Shown here: positions 9,035 to 16,780 of the stretch, in pieces
Position numbering within the stretch: position 1 is the first letter of the stretch
Layout: every line of letters starts with the position of its first letter
Assembly: GCF_004353225.1 (NCBI RefSeq)
Contig: NZ_CP037934.1
Location: forward strand, 558,001-622,000
Direction of reading: 5' to 3'
Origin: Marinobacter sp. JH2
GTDB taxonomy: Bacteria; Pseudomonadota; Gammaproteobacteria; Pseudomonadales; Oleiphilaceae
Length of the DNA: 64,000 bases
Program-made: the position numbers and the translations under genes
The notes under the pieces: generated by a model
Told to the model about the DNA's origin: nothing
Databases searched by the model: none
The model's input: only the letters and a program-made list of their open reading frames with translations

Positions 9035-10069
9035 ATGACGATGAATCTGAACGGTAAAAAAGTCACGTTGCACGACATGAGCTTGCGCGACGGTATGCAC
9101 GCCAAGCGTCACCAGATCAGTCTGGACGAAATGGTGAACATCTCCAGGGCCATGGATGAAGCCGGAATGCCGCTGATTGAAGTTACCCACGGTGACGGCC
9201 TTGGCGGGCGTTCACTTAACTATGGCTTTCCGGCCCATAGTGATGAGGAATACCTCAGCGCGGTGGTGCCAAAGATGAAGAATGCCAAAGTTTCTGCACT
9301 GCTTCTGCCGGGAATCGGAACTGTTGATCATCTGAAAATGGCAAAGGATCTGGGGGTGTCCACTATCCGCGTAGCGACACACTGCACAGAAGCCGATGTA
9401 TCGGAGCAGCACATTGGCATGGCAGCCAAGATGGAAATGGACACAGTGGGCTTTTTGATGATGGCGCACATGGTTAGCCCTGAGAAGATACTAGAACAGG
9501 CCCGGCTAATGGTTGGCTATGGCGCAAATTGTATTTACGCGACCGACTCTGCGGGCTATATGCTGCCGGATGATGTGACGGCGCACATTGGTTTGCTACG
9601 AGCGGAGTTACCTCCCAGCGTTGAGGTTGGCTTCCATGGTCATCACAACCTGGGTATGGGGATTGCTAACTCGCTGGCTGCGATTGAGGCGGGTGCATCC
9701 CGAATCGATGGCTCGGTTGCAGGGCTGGGTGCCGGAGCGGGTAATACGCCCCTTGAGGTGTTTTGTGCAGTCCTGGATCGCATGGGAGTTGAAACCGGTG
9801 TTGATCTGTACAAGATCATGGATGTGGCTGAAGACCTTGTGGTACCGATGATGGATCAACCTATTCGTGTGGACCGCAACGCATTGACTCTGGGGTATGC
9901 GGGGGTTTACTCCTCGTTCCTGTTGTTCGCGGAACGAGCTGAGAAAAAGTATGGCGTTTCAGCCCGGGATATTCTGGTAGAGCTTGGCCGTCGCGGCACT
10001 GTGGGCGGGCAGGAAGATATGATTGAAGATCTGGCGCTGACCATGGCTAAAGAAAAGGGATTGATCTGA
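9035..10069 (+). CDS. dmpG: 4-Hydroxy-2-oxovalerate aldolase
   Basis: Metal-dependent aldolase splitting 4-hydroxy-2-oxovalerate into pyruvate and acetaldehyde; partner of DmpF. The 344-residue product has the HMG-CoA-lyase-like barrel signature '[15 protein letters not shown]' (Arg and Asp of the active site), the metal-binding '[12 protein letters not shown]' (His-x-His) and a C-terminal communication domain that contacts DmpF. Starts at 9035 or 9041 are both possible; 9035 is nearer the GGGAGAA. It overlaps dmpH by one base (TGATG). Confidence 0.95.
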   Translation: MTMNLNGKKVTLHDMSLRDGMHAKRHQISLDEMVNISRAMDEAGMPLIEVTHGDGLGGRSLNYGFPAHSDEEYLSAVVPKMKNAKVSALLLPGIGTVDHLKMAKDLGVSTIRVATHCTEADVSEQHIGMAAKMEMDTVGFLMMAHMVSPEKILEQARLMVGYGANCIYATDSAGYMLPDDVTAHIGLLRAELPPSVEVGFHGHHNLGMGIANSLAAIEAGASRIDGSVAGLGAGAGNTPLEVFCAVLDRMGVETGVDLYKIMDVAEDLVVPMMDQPIRVDRNALTLGYAGVYSSFLLFAERAEKKYGVSARDILVELGRRGTVGGQEDMIEDLALTMAKEKGLI

Positions 10070-10875
10070 TGACTGAAGCATATGAGAACAAACTGACCCA
10101 GGCACAGATTGAAGAGCTGGCGGCCCACTGCGAGAAGGCCGAACTCGAAGCCTATGAAATTACCAAGATTACGGACGACTATCCGCAAATGACCTACAAG
10201 GATGCCTTCGATATCCAGTGGGAAATGCGTCGGCGCAAGGAAGAGCGCGGCCATAAAATCGTAGGCATGAAAATGGGGCTCACTTCCTGGGCAAAAATGG
10301 CGCAGATGGGTGTTGAACAGCCTTGTTACGGCTTTCTGGCTGATTACTTCAGTGTACCTGAGGGTGGCGAAATCAAACATGATGAGCTGATTCACCCTAA
10401 GATTGAGGCAGAACTGGCTTTCGTGCTTAAAGATGAACTTAAAGGCCCGGGTGTACACATTGGCGATGTTCTGCGCGCCACCGACTTTGTAATGCCGGCC
10501 GTAGAAGTGATTGATTCCCGTTACAAGGATTTCAAATTTGATCTTAAAAGCGTGATCGCCGATAACTCTTCCTCGAGCCGTTTTGTGTCCGGGGGCTGTA
10601 TGGCAGACATTGCAGATCTGGACCTTAAAAACATCGGGGTCGTGATGGAAATAAACGGTGACGTGGTTCAGACCGGAGCTGGTGCCGCAGTGTTGGGGCA
10701 TCCGGCTGCTTCCGTCGCTATGTTGGCGAATATGATGGGAGAGCGTGGTGAAAGCTTGCCGGCTGGCAGCTTTGTTATGATCGGTGCTATTACCGCTGCG
10801 GTTCAGGTTGAAAAGGGAGACGCGTTCACCGTGCGCTACCAGGGTCTGGGGACCTTGAGCGGCAAATTTGTTTAG
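10069..10875 (+). CDS. dmpH: 4-Oxalocrotonate decarboxylase
   Basis: Decarboxylates 2-oxo-3-hexenedioate, the DmpI product, to 2-hydroxypentadienoate. The 268-residue product belongs to the same fold as DmpE and shows 'IVGMKMGLTSWAKMAQMG', 'HPKIEAELAFVLKDEL' and 'PAVEVIDSRYKDFKFD', the DmpH form of the shared motifs. In known pathways DmpH and DmpE form a complex. Start coupling to dmpG (one-base overlap) supports stoichiometric expression. It completes the oxalocrotonate branch. Confidence 0.92.
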   Translation: MTEAYENKLTQAQIEELAAHCEKAELEAYEITKITDDYPQMTYKDAFDIQWEMRRRKEERGHKIVGMKMGLTSWAKMAQMGVEQPCYGFLADYFSVPEGGEIKHDELIHPKIEAELAFVLKDELKGPGVHIGDVLRATDFVMPAVEVIDSRYKDFKFDLKSVIADNSSSSRFVSGGCMADIADLDLKNIGVVMEINGDVVQTGAGAAVLGHPAASVAMLANMMGERGESLPAGSFVMIGAITAAVQVEKGDAFTVRYQGLGTLSGKFV

Positions 10876-10901
10876 GGTTCTGTTTTGGGGGGCCACGGGT
10901 C

Positions 10902-11837
10902 ATGCTCAACATACTCATTATCGGTGCAGGTGGTATTGGGGGGTATTACGGTGCCCGGCTGGCTGAGGCCGGCCACCGGATTGTACTGACCGCTCGGGGT
11001 GCACATCTTACTGCCCTGCAGGAACGTGGGTTGCTGGTTTATCACGAAAGTCAGCGAATAGAGTGCGTGGCTCCGGCAGTTGATCACGCCACGTTGATGC
11101 AGAACTATCAAGCCCGCGACTTTGATGTAGTTGTGATTGCACTGAAATCAACGGCGACAGAGTCCGTATTGGTTGAACTTGGCCCCTGGCTTCTGGAAGA
11201 CGATGTGCCGGTATTGTCGTTACAGAATGGCGTCGACAATGAACCAATACTTGCTGAGCAATTCGGTGGTAACCGCGTTCTTGGTGGGCTCGCTGTACGT
11301 ATCGGTGGCCATACTATAGAGCCTGGTGTTATTCAGGCGGAAGGAGCAGCCCAAGTTGTCATGGGCGCGTGGCCATACCATTCGAAACAACAGGATGCCC
11401 GTCAGCGATTTCTGGCAACCCTACGCAATGCATTTGATGAGGCAGGTATTCCAACGACGGTTTCAGATAATATTCGACACGAACTCTGGCGTAAGCTGGT
11501 AATCAACAATGGTGTCAATCCCATCTCCGCACTGACGGGGCTGGATACTAAAAGCCTGACTCGGCACCCGCAATTTAGTCAAATTGTGTATGGAATGATG
11601 ATGGAAACTGCTGCTTCGGCAAAGGCTGACGGCGTGGATCTTCGCACTAGCGATGTTGATGAGATGTTTGGACTGATTAGCAGTTTTAACGCAATCAAAA
11701 CTTCAATGTTAGTTGATAAGGAAAAGGGGCGTCCGTTGGAACTAGATAGCATATCGGGGGCGGTACTTCGCCGTTCTGAAGCTCTCGGCATCGAGGCGCC
11801 CTATACTGCCACCGTTTATGCTCTTCTGACTCTTTGA
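10902..11837 (+). CDS. 2-Dehydropantoate 2-reductase family protein (PanE/ApbA)
   Basis: NADPH-dependent ketopantoate reductase family. The 311-residue product has an N-terminal Rossmann motif ('ILIIGAGGIGGYYGARL'), 'LQNGVDNE' and the catalytic-region 'WRKLVINNGVNPISALTG', with Lys and Asn as in PanE. It starts 26 bp after dmpH in the same direction and is probably the last gene of the catabolic operon. Family membership is clear. Whether it reduces ketopantoate (CoA supply) or an aromatic-derived 2-oxoacid is unknown, so no gene symbol is assigned. Confidence 0.82.
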   Translation: MLNILIIGAGGIGGYYGARLAEAGHRIVLTARGAHLTALQERGLLVYHESQRIECVAPAVDHATLMQNYQARDFDVVVIALKSTATESVLVELGPWLLEDDVPVLSLQNGVDNEPILAEQFGGNRVLGGLAVRIGGHTIEPGVIQAEGAAQVVMGAWPYHSKQQDARQRFLATLRNAFDEAGIPTTVSDNIRHELWRKLVINNGVNPISALTGLDTKSLTRHPQFSQIVYGMMMETAASAKADGVDLRTSDVDEMFGLISSFNAIKTSMLVDKEKGRPLELDSISGAVLRRSEALGIEAPYTATVYALLTL

Positions 11838-12013
11838 AAGATGTCCTAACGAAACGGCTAGAGGAGAAGAGCGTTGCCATCGATGGGCTACTCCAGCAGG
11901 ATGTAGGTTTCACCTTATAGGTCCGGATACTGCGAATAGTTGTTACTGAGGCCGGTTGAGCGGTCAAATATTAGGCAGGCTAGTCTCCCTGCCATTTCCT
12001 GAAGTATGTCTTT

Positions 12014-12637
12014 TCAGTTCAGGTTGCTTCCATTTATTGGTGCTCGATAGGCATCAAGTATGTGGGCCATATCATCACCTAGCGCGGTCAGATCCGAGGC
12101 AGAGAGATTCCGTTCTGCAATCGAGCGTAAGCCCATTATCTGGCTTTGCATCAGTCTGGCCAGGCGGGTGCAATTCGTTGATTCTTTCAGTTCGCCTCGT
12201 TGTTTGGCCTCCTCCAGAAGTTCTGAGAAAGATTGTTCGATGGCACTGAGGATTTCCCGGGCCTGGTGTGAATGCCCCTGGTGGGTATTGCTGGCCTCTA
12301 ACAGGGTTTTGACGATGAGGCAGGCGCGGGAGGGCACGGCGTTTTCGTCGGCACAGCCATTTGCGATTTTCCGGAGGTAGCCTTTGAGACCCTCCAGAAT
12401 AGAATCGTAACCCGACATATGTGCGGCCAGTTCAGCTCCGCCAGCCTCGGCATAGCGCGCCAAGGCTTCAGAATAAAGCTTGTCTTTGTTCCCAAATGTT
12501 GCATAGATGCTACCGGGGCGCATATCCAAAGCCTGCTCAAGTTGCTTTAATGAGCTGCCGTGATAACCCCTTCTCCAAAAAAGGTCCATGGCCTGACTAA
12601 GGGCGGATTCGCGTTCAAAACTAGGGGTTCTCGCCAT
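12014..12637 (-). CDS. TetR/AcrR-family transcriptional regulator
   Basis: A 207-residue regulator. The N-terminal helix-turn-helix reads 'ALSQAMDLFWRRGYHGSSLK' followed by 'GSIYATFGNKDKLYSEAL', the TetR signature; the variable C-terminus would bind a ligand or make the dimer. The gene points away from a truncated carboxymuconolactone-decarboxylase-like gene at 12753, a common target arrangement. Two near-palindromic sites (12685-12698 and 12724-12737) fill the divergent region, suggesting autoregulation. It is convergent with the phenol operon and probably not its regulator. Ligand unknown. Confidence 0.88.
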   Translation of the reverse strand: MARTPSFERESALSQAMDLFWRRGYHGSSLKQLEQALDMRPGSIYATFGNKDKLYSEALARYAEAGGAELAAHMSGYDSILEGLKGYLRKIANGCADENAVPSRACLIVKTLLEASNTHQGHSHQAREILSAIEQSFSELLEEAKQRGELKESTNCTRLARLMQSQIMGLRSIAERNLSASDLTALGDDMAHILDAYRAPINGSNLN

Positions 12638-12684
12638 GAGAATTACCGTAAATTGCGACTTTTAATAAGGACTCAATTATAGTT

Positions 12685-12698
12685 TGAATGATCGTTCA
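12685..12698. promoter_or_regulatory. Putative TetR operator, copy 1
   Basis: TGAATGATCGTTCA is a near-perfect 14-bp palindrome 48 bp upstream of the TetR start codon, of the type bound by TetR/AcrR dimers. Related copies occur at 12724, 14192 and 22430. Binding is inferred, not shown. Confidence 0.6.
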
Positions 12699-12723
12699 TT
12701 AATAGTTGTGGTACTCCAGTGTC

Positions 12724-12737
12724 TGAACGGTCACTCA
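12724..12737. promoter_or_regulatory. Putative TetR operator, copy 2
   Basis: TGAACGGTCACTCA lies 15 bp before the truncated gene at 12753 and is embedded in the wider inverted repeat TCTGA-N8-TCAGA. It agrees with copy 1 at 10 of 14 positions and with copy 4 (22430) at 11 of 14. It probably overlaps the rightward promoter. Confidence 0.5.
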
Positions 12738-12752
12738 GAAATGTGAGGGGGG

Positions 12753-12914
12753 ATGAACATGACTGATTTTAAGAAGCACGATTTTCACAGCGCACCGGAA
12801 AGAGCCGGACCACTCCTGGAACACTCACAGAAGAACATGGATATGATTCATAGGGTAATGCCGGAATCACCTTATGTGCTGGAGGTGAGTCTGGGGCTGT
12901 CCAGAAAACGATGA
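12753..12914 (+). pseudogene. Truncated carboxymuconolactone-decarboxylase-like gene
   Basis: Short open frame of 53 codons with a strong GAGGGGGG ribosome site. The product resembles the extreme N-terminus of AhpD/carboxymuconolactone decarboxylase family proteins: an 'SAPERAGPLLEHSQKNM' segment followed by 'HRVMPESPYVLEV'. Full-length members run 170-200 residues and carry a Cys-x2-Cys redox pair; here the frame stops soon after the first helices and nothing after 12914 continues it, as TVP38 begins at 12970. It looks like a deletion remnant that kept its promoter and operator next to the TetR gene. The family match is from memory of the pattern. Confidence 0.55.
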
Positions 12915-12969
12915 GTAACAACACAAACCATAACCCATCCGCCTTCAACATGACCTGTAGAATACTCTG

Positions 12970-13662
12970 ATGAACCGTTCCCCATGGGTTTTCCGTCTCA
13001 CTATTTTGGTCATTGCTGCACTCGTGATGGGGGCCATTTGGCTGGTCCTTCGCCACTTGGGCATGCCCGGAAGCCTGGCGCCCGTTGCGCTGGCTGAATG
13101 GCTTAACGAGCAGGGCATGTTCGGCCCACTGTTGCTTATGTTATTGATGATCCTCGCGGTAGTTGTCGGGCCTATTCCGACATTGCCCATCAGCGCTGCA
13201 TCCGGGCTGGTGTATGGCATGTTTGCCGGAACGGCCATTGCAGTGATTGGCGCGCTCGCCGGGTCGCTTATTGCCTTTTACCTGGCGCGGATGCTTGGGC
13301 GCGATGCCGTTCAGAAGAAATGGGAGCACAATCCGATGTTCTCGGCACGGGGCTCGCAACGATTCCTGTTTTTCGCGGTGCTGCTGACCCGGCTGATCCC
13401 TCTATTCTCCTTTGCCTTGGTCAGCTATGCAGCCGGAGTCACCGCAATACATCTTTGGCGTTACGCCCTTGCGACTACTCTGGGCATGCTGCCAATGACC
13501 TTCGTTTTTGCAGGGCTTGGCCAAAGCTTTGAATTCAATCCGGTGCTGACGGTAATAGCCGCTGTTGTTGTTCTGGTGTTTATGAGTACCCTGCCGATTT
13601 ATCTTGGCCGGCACCCAAATTCCAGGCTGGCTCGCTGGCTGCATTTGAATAACGTCATTTGA
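12970..13662 (+). CDS. TVP38/TMEM64 (DedA-like) inner-membrane protein
   Basis: A 230-residue membrane protein of the VTT/SNARE-associated family. It has an N-terminal transmembrane helix, then the conserved core 'ISAASGLVYGMFAGTAIAVI' and 'AGSLIAFYLARMLGRDAVQ', then 'RLIPLFSFALVSYAAGVT' and two further C-terminal helices. Family proteins are thought to move lipids or ions, but function in bacteria is largely unsettled. It starts only 55 bp after the truncated gene at 12753 and may be read from the same promoter and be under the same TetR control. A second TVP38 domain occurs at 23189. Confidence 0.85.
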   Translation: MNRSPWVFRLTILVIAALVMGAIWLVLRHLGMPGSLAPVALAEWLNEQGMFGPLLLMLLMILAVVVGPIPTLPISAASGLVYGMFAGTAIAVIGALAGSLIAFYLARMLGRDAVQKKWEHNPMFSARGSQRFLFFAVLLTRLIPLFSFALVSYAAGVTAIHLWRYALATTLGMLPMTFVFAGLGQSFEFNPVLTVIAAVVVLVFMSTLPIYLGRHPNSRLARWLHLNNVI

Positions 13663-13801
13663 GCGGAAGAGCTTTGCTATCGAAGGGCAAGCCTACAGTT
13701 TCAATGAGATGGTAAAGGAAGTTCTGCCAGCGGCTTTCTGTTCTGAACAGCCTGGTCGATTTTCCCGAGTTGCGTTAACCCCGTTCTCGGAAACGGGTAC
13801 A

Positions 13802-13835
13802 AAAAGGCCACTAACTCGGAGATTAGCAGCCTTTT
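13802..13835. terminator. Bidirectional intrinsic terminator
   Basis: AAAAGGC (13802-13808) pairs with GCCTTTT (13829-13835), extended inside by CTAA/TTAG. On the minus strand the stem is followed by a T-run, so it best ends the small gene at 13846-14004; on the plus strand it could also stop TVP38 transcription. Confidence 0.65.
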
Positions 13836-13845
13836 CCGTTCCTGA

Positions 13846-14004
13846 TTATTTGGCAGCGACTTTCACATCTACAACCTTGTCAGTGGTTGTTGTCGAAAAG
13901 CTCCTTGCTTCGTTGTATCGGTCTGCTTGACCATTCATGGCCAGTGCAGAAGAAGCAGAGAACGACAGGGCAATAGCGGCGAGTATCAGTGTCAGTTTTT
14001 TCAT
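13846..14004 (-). CDS. Small secreted peptide, unknown function
   Basis: Short gene of 52 codons on the minus strand. The product begins with a textbook Sec signal peptide ('MKKLTLILAAIALSFSASSA' then 'LA'), predicted to leave a mature peptide of about 30 residues that is hydrophilic and rich in Thr, Val and Lys ('FSTTTTDKVVDVKVAAK'). No Cys and no recognised domain. It is followed directly by a good intrinsic terminator and is divergent from the rhodanese gene, sharing a 230-bp control region that contains a palindrome of the TetR-operator type (14192). The start has a plausible upstream purine-rich AGGTAG. Confidence 0.62.
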   Translation of the reverse strand: MKKLTLILAAIALSFSASSALAMNGQADRYNEARSFSTTTTDKVVDVKVAAK

Positions 14005-14191
14005 GGTTTGCTACCTCATTCGGGGTGATGCACGGGGTCTGTCCGATGCTCGGTCAGGCCGCGCTTACGAGGTATAGACAACCGGCTGGCTCTTTATGTT
14101 ACAGATTTTTTGGAAGTGGCAAAAAAATCGGGGATTTTCATATAGCCAGACGTCATAGAAACAGGGCTACCCATTACTCAACATAGAATTC

Positions 14192-14205
14192 ATAATGATC
14201 GCTCA
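14192..14205. promoter_or_regulatory. Putative TetR operator, copy 3
   Basis: ATAATGATCGCTCA matches copy 1 at 11 of 14 positions, including the central ATGATCG, and lies 30 bp before the rhodanese start in the divergent region shared with the small secreted peptide. It may link the sulfur genes to the TetR regulon. Confidence 0.4.
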
Positions 14206-14234
14206 AAAACTGATAGTGATGAAGGAGAAGCGTC

Positions 14235-15191
14235 ATGAGCCGCATATTGGCCATTGTTCTGCTGATTGCCAGCTCACTTGCGTGGGCGGACGGTGATAGA
14301 ACGCCGCCCCTGGTTGATGCCAACTGGCTTGAAGCGAACCTCGAGCGAGATAACCTGGTCGTGCTGGATGTCCGTTCAGGTATTGATAATGGTGGTGACC
14401 GAAGCAGCTTTCAGACTGCTCATATCCCCGGAGCTGTTTACAGCAGCTATACCGGTGATGGCTGGCGTGAAAGCCGGAATGGTGTCAGGGGCCTATTGCC
14501 TCCTGTTGCGAATATGGAGCGCCTGATTGGTAGCCTGGGGATCAGCAACAACGATACCGTTGTGGTTGTGCCTGCCGGCACGGGCGCAACCGATTTCGGG
14601 AGTGCCGCCCGTGTGTACTGGACCTTCAGAGTGCTGGGCCACAACGAGGTGACCATTCTCAATGGTGGCTTTGCGGGCTGGAAGGCTGCTGGCTACCAAG
14701 TAGACAGCGGTGAGGGGGAGCAGCGGGATGTAGTGCAGTTTGAGGGTACTCTCCAGCCGGAATTGCTTGCAAACCTAGAGGAGGTTCAGGAAGCCCGAGA
14801 TAGCCAGGCACAGCTGGTGGATGCGCGCCCGAGCGACTATTTCAGAGGCGAAAACCAATCCCCGGATGCCAAAGCCCCTGGCACGATTCCCGGTTCCCGC
14901 AATTTGCCCCATGCAAGTTTTCTTGGTGAGCAAGACGCAGTCTGGTTTTTGAACGAAGAAGGTATCACCGCGCAGGTTAATCGGGCCGAGCTGAATCCCG
15001 CCACTCGCACCATCGCTTTTTGCAATACTGGCCATTGGGCGGCTACAGACTGGTTCGTGTTGAGTGAATTGGCAGGGTTCAAGGAAGTAGCGCTCTACGA
15101 TGGCTCCATGGCTGAGTGGTCTCAAGACAGCAGTCGGCCGATGCAAGTGGCGAAAAAGGGACTTGGCAAACTTCTCGACCTGTTTAACTAA
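14235..15191 (+). CDS. Periplasmic two-domain rhodanese (thiosulfate sulfurtransferase)
   Basis: A 318-residue exported sulfurtransferase. Residues 1-19 are a signal peptide ('MSRILAIVLLIASSLAWAD'). The first rhodanese domain (about 25-150) has 'LVVLDVRSGIDNGGDR' and 'HIPGAVYSSY' but lacks a catalytic Cys. The second (about 170-300) carries the active-site loop 'AFCNTGHWAATDW', where Cys accepts the sulfane sulfur. This inactive-plus-active tandem is standard. Co-directional with a YeeE/TsuA transporter 24 bp downstream, suggesting periplasmic capture of thiosulfate-type sulfur for import. GAAGGAGAAG precedes the ATG. Confidence 0.88.
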   Translation: MSRILAIVLLIASSLAWADGDRTPPLVDANWLEANLERDNLVVLDVRSGIDNGGDRSSFQTAHIPGAVYSSYTGDGWRESRNGVRGLLPPVANMERLIGSLGISNNDTVVVVPAGTGATDFGSAARVYWTFRVLGHNEVTILNGGFAGWKAAGYQVDSGEGEQRDVVQFEGTLQPELLANLEEVQEARDSQAQLVDARPSDYFRGENQSPDAKAPGTIPGSRNLPHASFLGEQDAVWFLNEEGITAQVNRAELNPATRTIAFCNTGHWAATDWFVLSELAGFKEVALYDGSMAEWSQDSSRPMQVAKKGLGKLLDLFN

Positions 15192-15215
15192 CCCGTTTAA
15201 CCGAGTGGACTCGTA

Positions 15216-16430
15216 ATGACAGATTCTGCAATTCTCCAGCGCGGGCTTCAGCAGCCCGGCTGGCAGATGGATCGATTTATTGTAGCAACTGCGCTGGCAG
15301 GCTTTGCTTTGCTGGGAGGGCTTATATGGTTGGAAACAGCGCCCTTCATGGTGGCGCTGTTTGTAATTGGTACTGTGTTGGGCATAGCCCTGTATCACGG
15401 GGCGTTCGGCTTTACGGCAGGTTGGCGCAACCTGGTCGTTAAAAAGCGCGGTGCCGGTATGCGTGCACAACTCATGCTGTTTGGGCTTTCTTCCCTGATT
15501 ATGGTGCCCATGCTCTACAGTGGGCAGGCCGGGCTTGTGGGTGCTGTTGCTCCGGTAGGTACCTCTCTGGTTGTGGGCTCCTTTATTTTCGGGCTAGGTA
15601 TGCAACTTGGTGGAGGGTGTGGCTCCGGCACCTTGTTTACGGTAGGTGCCGGCAATATCCGCATGGTGGTGACGCTGGTGTTTTTTATAGCGGGGACTGT
15701 ACTTGGATCCATCCATCTGCCCTGGTGGCTGGATCAGCCGGGCTTCGACCCGGTGCCACTAGTCAACACCTTTGGGGTCAGTGGAGCCATTATTGTTCAG
15801 CTTCTGGGGCTGGGCCTGATTGCCCGCTGGGTTAACCGGGTTGAGCGCAAGGCTCACGGTAATCTCGAGCGGGATGAATTGCTCTGGAAAGGCCAGGGGC
15901 ATGGGGTATTCAAAACCCTGCTTAGTGGCCGCTGGCCGTTTACCTGGGCGATTCTGATCCTGGCTGCGGGCAATGCGCTGACCTTGGCGATCAGCGGTGC
16001 CCCCTGGAGCATTACCTTTGCTTTTAACGTGTGGGGCGCCAAAGCCCTGGAAATGATGGGTGTGAATATGTCCCAGTTCGAGTTCTGGACTTGGGAATAC
16101 CCTGCTATGGCCTTAAAGGATTCGGTGCTCACCAACGCTCCCTCTGTGATGAACTTTGGGCTGTTGCTCGGCGCCATGCTGGCGGCAGGCCTGGCCAACC
16201 GTTTTAATGAGGCGAGCCGTAACCGGCCGGAAGGTCGACAGTTTTTGGCCTCCGTGGTAGGTGGTTTGCTGCTGGGTTATGGTGCCCGTTTGGGCTTTGG
16301 CTGCAACATCGGGGCGCTGTTTTCGGGCATAGCCTCAGCCAGCCTACACGCTTGGATCTGGTTTGCCTGTGCCTTCGCTGGGTCTCTACTGGGAATACGT
16401 CTGCGGCCCTGGTTCCGGCTGCCAAACTGA
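15216..16430 (+). CDS. YeeE/YedE-type sulfur (thiosulfate) transporter
   Basis: A 404-residue inner-membrane protein with about ten hydrophobic segments in two pseudo-symmetric halves. Each half has the family's conserved Cys in a Gly-rich loop: 'GGGCGSGTLFTVGAGN' near residue 135 and 'GFGCNIGALFSGIA' near residue 370. In TsuA (YeeE) such cysteines relay thiosulfate through the membrane. The upstream partner is a periplasmic rhodanese and the downstream one a small Cys-containing membrane peptide, so the unit is probably a sulfane-sulfur import system. Substrate inferred from family. Confidence 0.85.
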   Translation: MTDSAILQRGLQQPGWQMDRFIVATALAGFALLGGLIWLETAPFMVALFVIGTVLGIALYHGAFGFTAGWRNLVVKKRGAGMRAQLMLFGLSSLIMVPMLYSGQAGLVGAVAPVGTSLVVGSFIFGLGMQLGGGCGSGTLFTVGAGNIRMVVTLVFFIAGTVLGSIHLPWWLDQPGFDPVPLVNTFGVSGAIIVQLLGLGLIARWVNRVERKAHGNLERDELLWKGQGHGVFKTLLSGRWPFTWAILILAAGNALTLAISGAPWSITFAFNVWGAKALEMMGVNMSQFEFWTWEYPAMALKDSVLTNAPSVMNFGLLLGAMLAAGLANRFNEASRNRPEGRQFLASVVGGLLLGYGARLGFGCNIGALFSGIASASLHAWIWFACAFAGSLLGIRLRPWFRLPN

Positions 16431-16444
16431 TGTGGGAGAAGAAC

Positions 16445-16639
16445 ATGGAACGAGCTTATAGCCCCGCCCGCATCATAGTGATGCTTGGGATTATTCTGGT
16501 GCTGATCATGGTCGACCATCTGAACAGCCCCACCTTTGCGTTCAATTCCGGGCAGGGCAACGTCGAAACGGCATTGAGTCAGCGGGATGAAACGGCCTGC
16601 GCGCCTTGTGGAGCACCTTGCCCTTCAACACGAGACTGA
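16445..16639 (+). CDS. Small single-pass membrane protein with Cys-rich tail
   Basis: A 64-residue product in the rhodanese/YeeE operon, starting 14 bp after the transporter stop with a GGGAGAAGA ribosome site. One transmembrane helix ('IIVMLGIILVLIMV') is followed by a polar region and a tail with three cysteines ('CAPCGAPCPSTRD'). No family recognised. The tail could carry persulfide or bind metal next to the sulfur transporter; that is speculation from context. It lies just upstream of a strong hairpin. Confidence 0.6.
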   Translation: MERAYSPARIIVMLGIILVLIMVDHLNSPTFAFNSGQGNVETALSQRDETACAPCGAPCPSTRD

Positions 16640-16675
16640 CCGACAAACGAGCCCGTTACTCTTGCACTCGGGGTT

Positions 16676-16705
16676 GGTGGCCAGAATTCCCCAATTCTGG
16701 CCACC
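16676..16705. terminator. Perfect 13-bp inverted repeat, likely end of the sulfur operon
   Basis: GGTGGCCAGAATT (16676-16688) and its exact complement AATTCTGGCCACC (16693-16705) flank a CCCC loop. There is no T-run, so it is a strong hairpin but not a canonical intrinsic terminator. The position 36 bp after the last gene, between convergent units, fits a 3'-end structure. Confidence 0.55.
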
Positions 16706-16780
16706 TGACACGAAGGCGGGTTAAGCGTTTGCTCTGTCTGCCAGGCAGATCTGATCAAGGATCTCTCTCGCTCGTCATGA

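Noticed and set aside
9907..10896. 329-codon minus-strand frame
   Set aside because: It lies opposite dmpG/dmpH, both unmistakable; the translation has no domain and no ribosome site.
12014..12637. TetR protein as regulator of the phenol operon
   Set aside because: dmp operons are driven by XylR/DmpR-type activators at the upstream end; the operator-like sites here are downstream and serve other genes.
14775..15470. 231-codon minus-strand frame
   Set aside because: Overlaps the rhodanese and YeeE genes completely and reads as random sequence.
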